A stretch of DNA of 64,000 bases from an uncultured Acidobacteriia bacterium. Lineage in GTDB: Bacteria; Acidobacteriota; Terriglobia; Bryobacterales; Bryobacteraceae. Under the pieces are notes generated by a model. It did no database searches, was not told the DNA's origin, and was given only the letters and a program-made list of their open reading frames with translations. The stretch is from NCBI GenBank assembly GCA_903923395.1, contig CAIXXM010000096.1, positions 54,276 through 118,275 on the forward strand, written 5' to 3'. Below are positions 43,921-52,521 of this stretch, piece by piece (position 1 is the stretch's first letter; every line of letters begins with the position of its first letter). The position numbers and the translations under genes were made by a program.

Positions 43921-44586
43921 TTACTTCCCCCACCAATAACGCCGCTGAATCCGTGCCTTCCGGATCTTATCCAGCAGCGGGAATTCCTTGGCCAGATATT
44001 CCTCCCCTTCTTCCCGGAGCCGCTTCTGCTCCGGACCCTTGCCACGGGGCGCTCCTTCGCCATATTCGGCATAGAGCTTGTCGAAGACCTCCATGCCCTG
44101 CACCACCTTGCCGAAAGGGGCGAAGCCGAGTTTGTCGAGCCGGGCATTGTCGGTCATGTTCACGAATAACTGCGCTGTGCGGGTGTTGGGTCCGCTGGTC
44201 GCGAAACTGACAAAGCCGCGGGTGTTCGACTGCGTTACGGGATCATCCGGAATCCGTGTGGTGTCGCCCCAGGCCTTCGCAACCGCGGGCTTCGGGGGGA
44301 TACCCCACTGGACAACGAACTTCGGAAGCGTCCGGAAGAAGCGCTCGCCGTCATAGAAACCGCCGCGCACCAGATTGTAGAAGCGGTCCGCGCCGAGCGG
44401 TGCCCAGTCCCGGTGAACTTCAATCACAAAAGGCCCTTTGGTGGTCTCAAAACGCGCGCGGTAGACGGCAGGCGCTTTTCTTGTGAACTTCGCAGGCACG
44501 GTGAGACGGCTGTAGCGGGGTCCGCAGGCGAAGGTGAGGAGGAATAATCCAGTGGCGAAGAGCAAGAGCGCGCGGCGCTGAGTCAT
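43921..44586 (-). CDS. Cyclophilin-type peptidyl-prolyl isomerase, lipoprotein
   Basis: 221 residues from the ATG at 44586; the open frame continues upstream into the divergent gene and is not coding there. A lipoprotein signal ends in LLTFAC (Cys at 21). Residues about 45-195 are the cyclophilin domain (FETTKGPFVIEVHRDWAPLGADRFYNLVRGGFYDG, in part; FVSFATSGPNTRTAQLFVNM; FGKVVQGMEVFDKLYAEYGE). It should speed proline isomerisation during periplasmic or outer-membrane protein folding. Only 37 bp separate its start codon from the divergent amidohydrolase gene. Confidence 0.9.
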   Translation of the reverse strand: MTQRRALLLFATGLFLLTFACGPRYSRLTVPAKFTRKAPAVYRARFETTKGPFVIEVHRDWAPLGADRFYNLVRGGFYDGERFFRTLPKFVVQWGIPPKPAVAKAWGDTTRIPDDPVTQSNTRGFVSFATSGPNTRTAQLFVNMTDNARLDKLGFAPFGKVVQGMEVFDKLYAEYGEGAPRGKGPEQKRLREEGEEYLAKEFPLLDKIRKARIQRRYWWGK

Positions 44587-44623
44587 GTCTTCGATGATGA
44601 TACGGCATCGTCGCTTCTGTAAG

Positions 44624-45892
44624 ATGGTGCCAATGGTCCGACTTCCACTTTCCTGCTGCTTCCTGCTGCTCTTACTGCTCAGTGGATGCTCTTCTGGAAC
44701 CGGGCGCGTTGACCGGCAACTGGCAGCGAAGATCGCCGAAATCAAGGCCGTGGACAACCATGCGCATCCCGTGCGGCCCGTCATGCCGGGTGAGAAGCCG
44801 GACGATGAGTATGATGCGCTTCCGGTGGAATCGCTTGAGGCCCAGTCCGATCCGGTGCGGCTGCGCATGGGCTCACCGGAATTAGTGGAGGCGCACAAAG
44901 CTGTCTTCGGCGGGGACAAAGCCAAAGCAGCGGCCAGTTACGGCCGTGAGTATGCCGTTCGCCTGCTGGACCAGATGAATATCGAAACGATGCTGGCGAA
45001 CCGCGTCGCGCTGGGTCCGGGCCTGCCGCCCACGCGTTTCCTCTGGGTGCCGTTCGCGGATGCGCTGATGTATCCGTTGCCCACCGCGGGCTTAGTGCAT
45101 AACTCCGACCAAAAGGCATTCTTCGCACTGGAGGACAAGTTACTGCGGAGATATTACTCGGAATCTGGAGTTACAGAAAAGCCACCTACACTGGACGGCT
45201 ATCTGGATAAGGTCGTGCTTGCGACATTGAAGCGGCATAAGATGTCCGGGGCCGTCGCAGAGAAGTTCGAGATGGCCTATCTTCGAACCCTGGAAGTGGG
45301 AAACCCCTCAAAGATGGAGGCGGAAAAGGTCTATGTCAATGGCAGTGGAGATTACAAGGCGCTGCAGGACTATATCTTCCGCTTCATCGCCCTGGAGGCC
45401 GGGCGCTTGGGAATGGCCGTACATATCCATGCCGCGGCCGGTGGTGGGGGTTACTTCAATGTAGGCGCGGGAAACCCCATGCTGCTGGAACCCTTGCTGA
45501 ATGACCCGTCGCTCCGCCACACTAACTTCGTTTTACTGCATGGAGGCTGGCCTTACAGCAGGCAATTGACGGCGCTGCTGACCAAGCCAAACTGTTACAC
45601 GGACTTTTCGCAGCAAACCTCAATGAATTATCCGCGCGAAGTTGCCGGGACCATCCGCGCCTGGCTGGAGTATGTACCTGAAAAGGTGCTGTACGCGACG
45701 GATGCTTATCCCTACGCGCCGGACTCAGGCTGGGAGGAGACTGCCTACATGGCGGATAAGACAGGACGGGAGGCACTGGGCATGGCACTTACAGATATGA
45801 TGCGCGATGGTGAGATTAGCCGCGCACGGGCGTTGGAACTCGCTCAGATGGTACTGCGGGGCAATGCCCGGCGGCTGTATAAGATCCGATGA
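44624..45892 (+). CDS. Lipoprotein amidohydrolase
   Basis: 422 residues; the start may be the ATG at 44624 or the one at 44633. The signal peptide is lipoprotein type (FLLLLLLSGC). Metal-ligand motifs of the amidohydrolase TIM barrel are visible in order: VDNHAHP (HxH) near the mature N-terminus, VHIHAAAGGGG, LLHGGWPYSR and YATDAYPYAPD (final Asp). Substrate unknown; N-terminal residues differ from known dihydroorotases or deaminases. Its stop overlaps the next gene by 4 bp, so the two probably act together. Confidence 0.83.
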   Translation: MVPMVRLPLSCCFLLLLLLSGCSSGTGRVDRQLAAKIAEIKAVDNHAHPVRPVMPGEKPDDEYDALPVESLEAQSDPVRLRMGSPELVEAHKAVFGGDKAKAAASYGREYAVRLLDQMNIETMLANRVALGPGLPPTRFLWVPFADALMYPLPTAGLVHNSDQKAFFALEDKLLRRYYSESGVTEKPPTLDGYLDKVVLATLKRHKMSGAVAEKFEMAYLRTLEVGNPSKMEAEKVYVNGSGDYKALQDYIFRFIALEAGRLGMAVHIHAAAGGGGYFNVGAGNPMLLEPLLNDPSLRHTNFVLLHGGWPYSRQLTALLTKPNCYTDFSQQTSMNYPREVAGTIRAWLEYVPEKVLYATDAYPYAPDSGWEETAYMADKTGREALGMALTDMMRDGEISRARALELAQMVLRGNARRLYKIR

Positions 45893-46650
45893 GGAAAGCG
45901 CTCCGCCCGCTTCTGATTCTGAGCCTGTTTTCACTTCAGGCCCAGACCGTGCCCGCGCCGCCCTGCGGAATGCGGCCCGTCCCGGATTGGCCGGGAGTGG
46001 GACAACCTGCAGCGGTGAAAGCCTGGAGCAAACAGGAATCCGGTGCAACCTGGACGCCACCACCCTGCACTGGCTGGAGCGGAACAGGCTTCTCAACTCT
46101 GGTGAGCGTCGCCGCAAGGTTTCCGCACCAACAGGACGCGCAGGATTTATTGCGGAAGATTGGTGCCGTATCTTCGCTTGGCGGGGTGCGCTACTGGTCG
46201 GCGACACACAAACAATGGCAGACACTGATCACCAAAGCTTCCGCTCTGTCTGGCGCAAAGGATGCCGCGGCCCGCGCGGACTTTTCCGTATCTGAACTGC
46301 AGCCAGGGACAACGGTCCACTACCAGCAAACCGATAACTTAACAGGTACCGGAATCTGGAAACTGCATATCATGGAAGCTTCCGCCGGGCGGATTGTTTT
46401 CGACATCACGAATGTTAGTCCGCTCAAATATATGCTGCTGACGGCTTTCCACCCCGGAGATGCGCAGGCAATCTATTTCTTAGAGAAAGAGTCAGACGGC
46501 GTCTGGAAGTTTTACAGCCTAACCCGCTCCAGTAGGAATGCAAACAGCATGGCAACGGCAAATGAAGCTTCCGCCATCAATCGCGCGGTGGCGTTTTACC
46601 GTCATATTGCCGGCATTCCCACGGATCAAGAACCGCCAGCGGCCCGCTAA
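45889..46650 (+). CDS. Exported protein of unknown function coupled to the amidohydrolase
   Basis: 253 residues with a signal peptide (residues 1-19, ending SLQAQ). A Pro/Cys/Trp-rich segment follows (PPCGMRPVPDWPG, TWTPPPCTGW), and then a mixed alpha/beta domain (RYWSATHKQWQTLITKAS; TVHYQQTDNLTGTGIWKLHI; KYMLLTAFHPGDAQAIYFLEKES; WKFYSLTRS). The two Cys may form a disulfide. I do not recognise the family with certainty. ATGA overlap with the amidohydrolase gene indicates coupled translation. Its stop overlaps the convergent DUF4242 stop by 4 bp. Confidence 0.75.
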   Translation: MRKALRPLLILSLFSLQAQTVPAPPCGMRPVPDWPGVGQPAAVKAWSKQESGATWTPPPCTGWSGTGFSTLVSVAARFPHQQDAQDLLRKIGAVSSLGGVRYWSATHKQWQTLITKASALSGAKDAAARADFSVSELQPGTTVHYQQTDNLTGTGIWKLHIMEASAGRIVFDITNVSPLKYMLLTAFHPGDAQAIYFLEKESDGVWKFYSLTRSSRNANSMATANEASAINRAVAFYRHIAGIPTDQEPPAAR

Positions 46651-46919
46651 TCCGCCGTTGTGGGGTCTATCACAGTGCGAACCCGGGAAACGCTGTTCGC
46701 GGGAAAGCCACCCTGCTCAGCGTGTTTCCGCACCGTTGCCTCGTCCGGCGCAATGTAGATGCAGTAGATCTTGTCATCGGTTACGTAGCTTTGGACCCAC
46801 TGAATCTCAGGGCCCATGGAGCGCAGCACGCTGCATGATGTCTGCGAAATTGACTGCAGTTCCAGCGGAGTCAGGCTGCCTGCTCCGGGAATTTCCCGTT
46901 CAATCAAAAACTTTGGCAT
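46647..46919 (-). CDS. DUF4242-family small protein
   Basis: 90 residues. PKFLIEREIPGAGSLTPLELQ, WVQSYVTDDKIYCIYIAPDEATVRKHAEQGGFP (in part) and the ending RTVIDPTTAD match DUF4242, a small ferredoxin-like fold family sometimes called nickel-binding in databases. Role unknown, cytosolic. It is monocistronic and divergent from the ArnT-like gene, 87 bp away. Confidence 0.82.
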   Translation of the reverse strand: MPKFLIEREIPGAGSLTPLELQSISQTSCSVLRSMGPEIQWVQSYVTDDKIYCIYIAPDEATVRKHAEQGGFPANSVSRVRTVIDPTTAD

Positions 46920-47006
46920 AACTGTCTCCCCCAGGGCAGCGGCGAACCTATGGCTCTCAGCGTATGAAACCTAACGGTAACGCGGTCTTAAGGGTATCAT
47001 CTACGT

Positions 47007-48923
47007 TTGCGACAAATCTCCTCCACGATTGATTCGAAGCTTGCCAGCTCCAACAGACTCGTCTGGGCGCTGTTCGGCGTCATCTTTCTGGCTGTCTATG
47101 TTGCTTCGCTCTTCACGCCGGCACTGCTCGATGATGTGGATGCCGCCCACGCACAGGTTGCGCAGCATTACGTGGACAGTGGCGACTGGATCACAGGCCG
47201 GATCAACTATATCCGGTACATTGAGAAACCACCTCTCCCCTGGTGGCTGGTGGCCTCCGTTTACCTTGTCACCGGTCAGCAGAATGCGTTCACCACGCAC
47301 CTGCCCAATGCGCTGGCGATGCTGGCACTCACCTGGCTTGCGTGGATGTGGGGCAAGCGCGCCTGGGGGCCGCGGGCTGGCCTCTATGCAGGGCTCGGCT
47401 GCCTGACCTCATTTGGTCCATTCCTGTTTACCCGCTTCATTATTCCGGAAGCCATCATGAGCATCTTCCTGCTGACTGCTCTTTACGGGATGCTGACCGC
47501 TTTGGAGATGAACCGCCCGGCGCGGGTGTACTGGTCCTGGAGCATGGTAGCGCTGGGGATTCTGATCAAAGGAATGATCGCCCCGGTCTTCTTTTTCGGA
47601 GCGGCCATTCCATACCTGCTCTGGACCGGCGAGTGGGGGCGCTGGCGGCTCCTGCGCCCCATCTCCGGCTTCCTGCTCCTGCTGGCAATTGCGCTTCCAT
47701 GGCACGTGCTGGTGGGCATGGCGAATCCGGATCAGGGCAACGCCGTGGGAAATCACCCGACCATCGGTAATGTTCATGGCTTCTGGTGGTTCTATCTGGT
47801 CAACGAACACTTCCTGCGCTTCTTCGGCCACCGCTATCCGCATGATTACAACAAGCTGCCATTCGCCGCGTACTGGCTGCTGCACTTTGTCTGGCTTTTC
47901 CCCTGGAGCTTGTTTCTTCCCGCAACACTGGTTGCAGGCTGGAAGACGCGAAAGTCCTGGATGGAACAGGTGCGCCAGGAAGCAGACCCTGCGCGGTTCC
48001 GTGTGCGCTCCGCCCTGCTGCTGGGGTTGTTCAGCGCATTCTCTCTAGTGTTCTTCGGCATCTCAACCAATCAGGAATACTACACATTTCCCGTGTGGCC
48101 ACCGCTGTTCATGTTGATTGCCGCGGTGGTGGCGGGGATCGAAGAGCAGCACGGGCGGCCACTGCTTTCGCAAGCCTGGCTCTCGCGCGCACAGGCCGTC
48201 TTCGCCGTGCTGGGAGTGCTGATCGCGCTTGCCCTCAGTGTGTGCTTGTGGGAATCCCGCAACCTGCCCTATGTGGACGATATCGGCACGCTGCTGGCTC
48301 ACCGTGCCGTAGCCGGATACACGCTTTCGATGTCGCACTTCTTTGACCTCACCGGCGAGTCTTTCGCGTCACTTCGCCTACCGGCGGGGTTGGCGGCGGT
48401 GGCACTTCTGACTGGTCCGTTTCTGGGCTGGCGTTTGCGGGTGAACGGCAAACATATCGCGGCGAGCGTGAGTGTAGCGTTGACCGCTGCGGTCTTCCTC
48501 ATCGCGGCCCACATCGCCTTCGCGCGTTTCGAGCCGATGCTCAGTTCCAAGCAGTTGGCCGATGTGATTCTGGCCAAGGGAACACCCGCCGACTCCTTCA
48601 TCATCATCGGTGAGCAGTCAGACGCATCTTCCGTCATCTTCTACACCAACCACTTCCTGCACAAGCCGGCATTGCTGACTTATCCACGGTGCGGACAGAA
48701 CGGCGAAGGGTCCACGATTCTGTGGGGATCCTGCTACCCGGATGCGCCGGATATCTTTCTCAGCGATGAACAACTGGTGCAGCGCTGGGGTGCCGGTGAA
48801 CGGAAGTGGCTCTTCACGCAAGATGAAGGAGAGAAGCGCGCGGAGAAACTCCTCGGCGGCCGGCTGATCAAGGCGCGGGCGATTGCGGACAAGGTTCTCT
48901 GGACGGATAGACCGCTGCCGTAA
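47007..48923 (+). CDS. ArnT-like membrane glycosyltransferase (PMT_2/GT-C)
   Basis: 638 residues from a TTG start. About 12 membrane helices. The first periplasmic loop has DDVDAAHAQVA with the catalytic-type Asp and IRYIEKPPLPWWLVA, the ArnT/PMT signature. Internal segments PHDYNKLPFAAYWLLHF and TNQEYYTFPVWPP also fit. The last 130 residues form a soluble periplasmic domain. ArnT moves aminoarabinose from undecaprenyl phosphate to lipid A; homologues transfer other sugars, and the substrate here is open. It probably modifies LPS or envelope glycans. Confidence 0.88.
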   Translation: MRQISSTIDSKLASSNRLVWALFGVIFLAVYVASLFTPALLDDVDAAHAQVAQHYVDSGDWITGRINYIRYIEKPPLPWWLVASVYLVTGQQNAFTTHLPNALAMLALTWLAWMWGKRAWGPRAGLYAGLGCLTSFGPFLFTRFIIPEAIMSIFLLTALYGMLTALEMNRPARVYWSWSMVALGILIKGMIAPVFFFGAAIPYLLWTGEWGRWRLLRPISGFLLLLAIALPWHVLVGMANPDQGNAVGNHPTIGNVHGFWWFYLVNEHFLRFFGHRYPHDYNKLPFAAYWLLHFVWLFPWSLFLPATLVAGWKTRKSWMEQVRQEADPARFRVRSALLLGLFSAFSLVFFGISTNQEYYTFPVWPPLFMLIAAVVAGIEEQHGRPLLSQAWLSRAQAVFAVLGVLIALALSVCLWESRNLPYVDDIGTLLAHRAVAGYTLSMSHFFDLTGESFASLRLPAGLAAVALLTGPFLGWRLRVNGKHIAASVSVALTAAVFLIAAHIAFARFEPMLSSKQLADVILAKGTPADSFIIIGEQSDASSVIFYTNHFLHKPALLTYPRCGQNGEGSTILWGSCYPDAPDIFLSDEQLVQRWGAGERKWLFTQDEGEKRAEKLLGGRLIKARAIADKVLWTDRPLP

Positions 48924-48974
48924 CAAGCGGACTTGGAAGCGGACATTTTGGCGGACGTTCTTCGATCTTGTTTT

Positions 48975-48994
48975 ACAGTAAAACCTTTTACTGT
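48975..48994. promoter_or_regulatory. 20-bp palindromic operator upstream of the Fic gene
   Basis: ACAGTAAAA, two bases, then TTTTACTGT: a perfect 9-bp inverted repeat lying 48 bp upstream of the Fic start codon. Its size suits a dimeric repressor. No clear -10/-35 pair was identified near it. Confidence 0.6.
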
Positions 48995-49042
48995 TAATCT
49001 TTTAGGTGATGCATACAGCCGGACATTCTTCCGGACTTTTCT

Positions 49043-50236
49043 ATGGACCTTGATCGCGGGGAACACATCGGAAAAATGGAGCCAATGCTCCCGGGGGAAC
49101 GCACCCTGCGGAATCGCGGACTCCTGGATCTCGCCTTGGGACTGGCGCAAAGGTCAGCCGGCTTCCGGGGAAGTCTGCCCGCCAGGCTGATTGCGCCGCT
49201 GGCGAACTTGGTCCGTTCGATGAACTGCTACTACTCCAATTTTATCGAGGGCCACAACACGCATCCGGTGGATATTGAGCGGGCACTGCAGAACGAATTC
49301 AGCGGCGACAGGAAGCAGCGGGACTTGCAGTTGGAGGCGAAGGCCCACATTGCTGTGCAGCAGTGGATCGATGAAGGCGGACTCAGCAGCAAGAAGTCCC
49401 TCAGCCTGGCGGGAATACAGGAATTGCACCGGCGCTTCTGTGAGTTGCTGCCGGAAGATCTCTTATCCGTCGAAGACCCCCTCCATCAGACAAGGGTTCC
49501 ACTGCAGCCTGGTGCATTCCGGGATCGTGATGTGCAGGTTGGCCAGCATGTTGCGATCAGTCCGGGGGCGGTGCCAAGGTTCCTGCAACGGTTTGAAGCG
49601 GTCTACGGAAATCTGGGGAAGCTGGACACGGTTGTGGCTGCGGCTGCGGCTCACCACCGGTTGCTGTGGGTCCACCCGTTTCTGGACGGCAATGGACGTG
49701 TGGCAAGGCTGATGTCGCATGCCGTGCTGCTGGAGACTCTGGATACGGGTGCTCTTTGGGCCGTCTCGCGCGGCCTGGCACGGAATGTGGATCAGTACAA
49801 ATCACTGCTGGCGGCTTGCGATGAACCGCGCCGTGGCGACCTGGACGGCAGAGGAAATCTCAGCGAATCCGCACTGGCGGATTTCACGGTCTTCTTTCTG
49901 CAGGTTTGTATCGATCAGGTCGATTTCATGGAGAAACTGATGCGTCCCGATGAACTGCGCACGCGGATCGTACTTTGGGCGCAAGAAGAAATCCAGCAGG
50001 ACCGCTTGATGCCAAACTCGGGCGCAGTGCTGGAGGCGATTCTCTACCGGGGAGAACTGCCGCGCGGGGATGTCCCCGCAGTAACAGGCACGGGAGACAG
50101 GCAGGCACGCCGCATTACCTCGATGCTGCTGGACCGGGGCGTACTAAGTTCTGAGAGTCCAAAGGCACCCTTGCGGCTTAACTTTCCCGCAGCACTGGCC
50201 GGAAGGTGGATGCCCGGCTTGTTTCCGGATAAGTAA
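49043..50236 (+). CDS. Fic-domain protein, class II (probable AMP-transferase)
   Basis: 397 residues; the start may be the ATG at 49043 or 49076. The inhibitory motif [ST]xxxE[GN] is S65-N-F-I-E69-G70. The catalytic Fic motif HPFLDGNGRVAR begins near residue 211 with every key residue present. The last 60 residues look like a winged helix (LPRGDVPAVTGTGDRQARRITSMLLDRGVL). Fic proteins attach AMP to target hydroxyls; with the inhibitory helix before the Fic core, activity is held down until released. The winged helix and the upstream palindrome suggest self-regulation. Confidence 0.92.
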   Translation: MDLDRGEHIGKMEPMLPGERTLRNRGLLDLALGLAQRSAGFRGSLPARLIAPLANLVRSMNCYYSNFIEGHNTHPVDIERALQNEFSGDRKQRDLQLEAKAHIAVQQWIDEGGLSSKKSLSLAGIQELHRRFCELLPEDLLSVEDPLHQTRVPLQPGAFRDRDVQVGQHVAISPGAVPRFLQRFEAVYGNLGKLDTVVAAAAAHHRLLWVHPFLDGNGRVARLMSHAVLLETLDTGALWAVSRGLARNVDQYKSLLAACDEPRRGDLDGRGNLSESALADFTVFFLQVCIDQVDFMEKLMRPDELRTRIVLWAQEEIQQDRLMPNSGAVLEAILYRGELPRGDVPAVTGTGDRQARRITSMLLDRGVLSSESPKAPLRLNFPAALAGRWMPGLFPDK

Positions 50237-50318
50237 TGACGAGTGCGCGTACAATGTCATCGCTCCGCGCGCTCTGTGCCGTGGCGGGCAGATCTGCGCC
50301 CGCAAGGAAGCCCGGCTC

Positions 50319-51893
50319 CTAAATATTCTTCTTGCGCATCTCTTCCGCCAGATACTCCGAGGCCCGCATCGACAGTGCTGAGATCGTCATCGTCGGGTTC
50401 TGCCAGCCGCCGGTAACAAAGGCCGCGCCGTCCACAACGAAGAGATTCTTGATATCGTGCGTCTGGTTGTACTTATTCAGCACGCTGGTCTTCGGGTTAT
50501 CGCCCATACGGCATGTGCCCAGTTCGTGGATACTATACCCGGGCGCGAAGATTTTGTCACTCTTGAACAAGATCTCAAAGCCTGCGGCCTTATATAACTC
50601 CTCCTGCGTATTCGCAGCATCCCGGGTCATGTTGAGCTCGTTATCCGTATACTTGGCGTGGATGTGCAGCACAGGGATTCCCCAGGCATCCTTCACATCC
50701 TTGTTGATCCGGACATAGTTCTCATAGCGCGGCAGAACTTCGCCGTAGATCCCGCCCTGCACGCAGGCTCCGCGGTAACCATCCAGCTTCTTCTGTAACT
50801 CCGTGCCATACTCTGCGAATATCTTCGCGTCCGGACTGGCGCCGCTGCTGATCGGCAGCGCATAACCGCGCAGGAAGTTATTCTTCTCACCCTTCTTCAA
50901 GTTACGGAAGCGGGGAATGAAGACACTTCCGCCCATGGTCCCGGCAGGTGCCTTGCCATCCTTTGCCTCAGGCACAGCCGCCACGACCTTACAGCCATAA
51001 ATCTGATCAATCAGATAGTGCCCTACCATGCCGCTGGAGTTGGCGATCCCCGAATTCAGCAACAGTCGCGTACTCTCCAGCGTTCCGGCGGCAAGCACCA
51101 CCACGCGCGCCTTCACATGCATCTCGCGCTTGGAATGCCGGTCAATGAAATACGCGCCATTGGCCTTGCCGGTATTCTTATCCACCGTAATCTCGCGGAC
51201 GATGGCATTCGGCACAACATCCAGAAAGCCCGTCGCCGCGGCTTCCGGCAATAACAGGTTAATGGAACTCGCCAGGCCGTTCTCCCCCATGGAAGAACGC
51301 ATTTTCGAAACTGCGATGCCCTTCGACTTTGCCGCATCCGTCAGACGTTGAATGGATTTCGTATCCGGACGCTCTTCCATCGGCACAAAATTTCCGTCCG
51401 GAAACTGCGGCAGGTTTTCTTTGCGCCCTGTTACTTTGAAGATCGCCTCCACACGGGAGTAATACGGGTCTAACTCGGCTAAGTCAATGGGCCAGTTTTC
51501 GCCAAAGCCATCATGATCTTTGGCCTTGAATTCGAAGTCACTCAAGCGGAAAGATTGCCGTGCCCAGAATAATGACCGGCCGCCGACGAGACGCACACGC
51601 ACCCAGTCATACCGCGCATCGGTCTCATGCGTATACGGCACCTCACGCTCACCCACCCACTGGTTGGCATTGAACTCATCCCCGATCACGATATGTGGAT
51701 TGCGGCCCGGCTCGCCGAAGCCATGGAAAGGCAGTTCATGCGCAGCCTTGACGGTGCGGTCTTTCTGTAAGTCTGCCACGGGGCCGGCATTCAACATCAG
51801 ACAGTTGATGTTCTTCTTAGTGAGGACATTTGCAGCCATGCCGCCGGCGTGTCCGGAGCCGATAATGAGAACGTCGTATTCTTTGGATGCCAT
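50319..51893 (-). CDS. GMC-family oxidoreductase (gluconate/sugar dehydrogenase large subunit-like)
   Basis: 524 residues. FAD-binding GSGHAGG near residue 12, a second FAD segment [18 protein letters not shown], and the C-terminal GMC region [29 protein letters not shown] (in part) are clear. The preceding gene encodes a gluconate 2-dehydrogenase subunit 3-like protein with a Tat signal. The large subunit has no signal itself and would be carried across with its partner, as in membrane-bound gluconate dehydrogenases. No cytochrome subunit is nearby, so the electron acceptor is unknown. It likely oxidises a sugar or sugar acid in the periplasm. Confidence 0.9.
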   Translation of the reverse strand: MASKEYDVLIIGSGHAGGMAANVLTKKNINCLMLNAGPVADLQKDRTVKAAHELPFHGFGEPGRNPHIVIGDEFNANQWVGEREVPYTHETDARYDWVRVRLVGGRSLFWARQSFRLSDFEFKAKDHDGFGENWPIDLAELDPYYSRVEAIFKVTGRKENLPQFPDGNFVPMEERPDTKSIQRLTDAAKSKGIAVSKMRSSMGENGLASSINLLLPEAAATGFLDVVPNAIVREITVDKNTGKANGAYFIDRHSKREMHVKARVVVLAAGTLESTRLLLNSGIANSSGMVGHYLIDQIYGCKVVAAVPEAKDGKAPAGTMGGSVFIPRFRNLKKGEKNNFLRGYALPISSGASPDAKIFAEYGTELQKKLDGYRGACVQGGIYGEVLPRYENYVRINKDVKDAWGIPVLHIHAKYTDNELNMTRDAANTQEELYKAAGFEILFKSDKIFAPGYSIHELGTCRMGDNPKTSVLNKYNQTHDIKNLFVVDGAAFVTGGWQNPTMTISALSMRASEYLAEEMRKKNI

Positions 51894-51898
51894 GTCAG

Positions 51899-52495
51899 TT
51901 AGTCGATCCGGTTGAAGTAAAGACCGCTGGATAAACCGCGGCGGCGTGCGGCGGACTTATTGGCAGCCTCCGCCCATTCGGTGGAGTTCATGGTTGCTTT
52001 GCGGATATCATCGTGCGCCTCACACAGAAAGCGGATCATGGGGTCGGCGGGCGGCTCATAAGTCCACGCCACCAGCAGCGGCCGTACGATCGCATCTGCT
52101 TGTGTCGCATCTGTCGCGGAGAAGTCCTTCGCATACTTCTTGCGTGCCGCGAGGTTCAAGCCATCGAGCCCCGTGCGGTAGAGCTTCTTGCGGTCTGCCG
52201 GTGAGATGCCGATAAGAAAGTCGAGGAACTCGGCGGTCTTGGTTTCGGCGGTGCCTGGCATGCCGGCGGGAGCGGGGAAGAGCAGTTCACTCAGGCGCCG
52301 CAGCGACGCAAATTGCACGGGTGTAAAGAAGCGGTTGACCGTCTCTCCCACCGCATCCACGGTGAGAGTGGGCAATTTGGGGGCATCCGCCGCAGCGGGC
52401 TTTTGCTGTGCGGGAAGCGGCTCAGAGAGCAGCGCGGCAGCGGCGGGCGCGCCGGCGATGGATTGGAGAAAACGCCTTCTTCGAAGTGTGCTCAT
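51899..52495 (-). CDS. Gluconate 2-dehydrogenase subunit 3-like protein with Tat signal
   Basis: 198 residues. The N-terminus [22 protein letters not shown] is a twin-arginine signal (quoted in part). The body ([44 protein letters not shown]) matches the subunit 3 family, which escorts the GMC large subunit through the Tat system. The gene begins the two-gene operon, ending 5 bp before the GMC gene. Confidence 0.88.
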   Translation of the reverse strand: MSTLRRRRFLQSIAGAPAAAALLSEPLPAQQKPAAADAPKLPTLTVDAVGETVNRFFTPVQFASLRRLSELLFPAPAGMPGTAETKTAEFLDFLIGISPADRKKLYRTGLDGLNLAARKKYAKDFSATDATQADAIVRPLLVAWTYEPPADPMIRFLCEAHDDIRKATMNSTEWAEAANKSAARRRGLSSGLYFNRID

Positions 52496-52521
52496 GGCAG
52501 TACGGGTTGCCGCCTAGGATA

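Noticed and set aside
50284..50303. GCGGGC/GCCCGC hairpin between the Fic and GMC genes
   Set aside because: Six GC pairs with no U-run are common by chance in GC-rich DNA.
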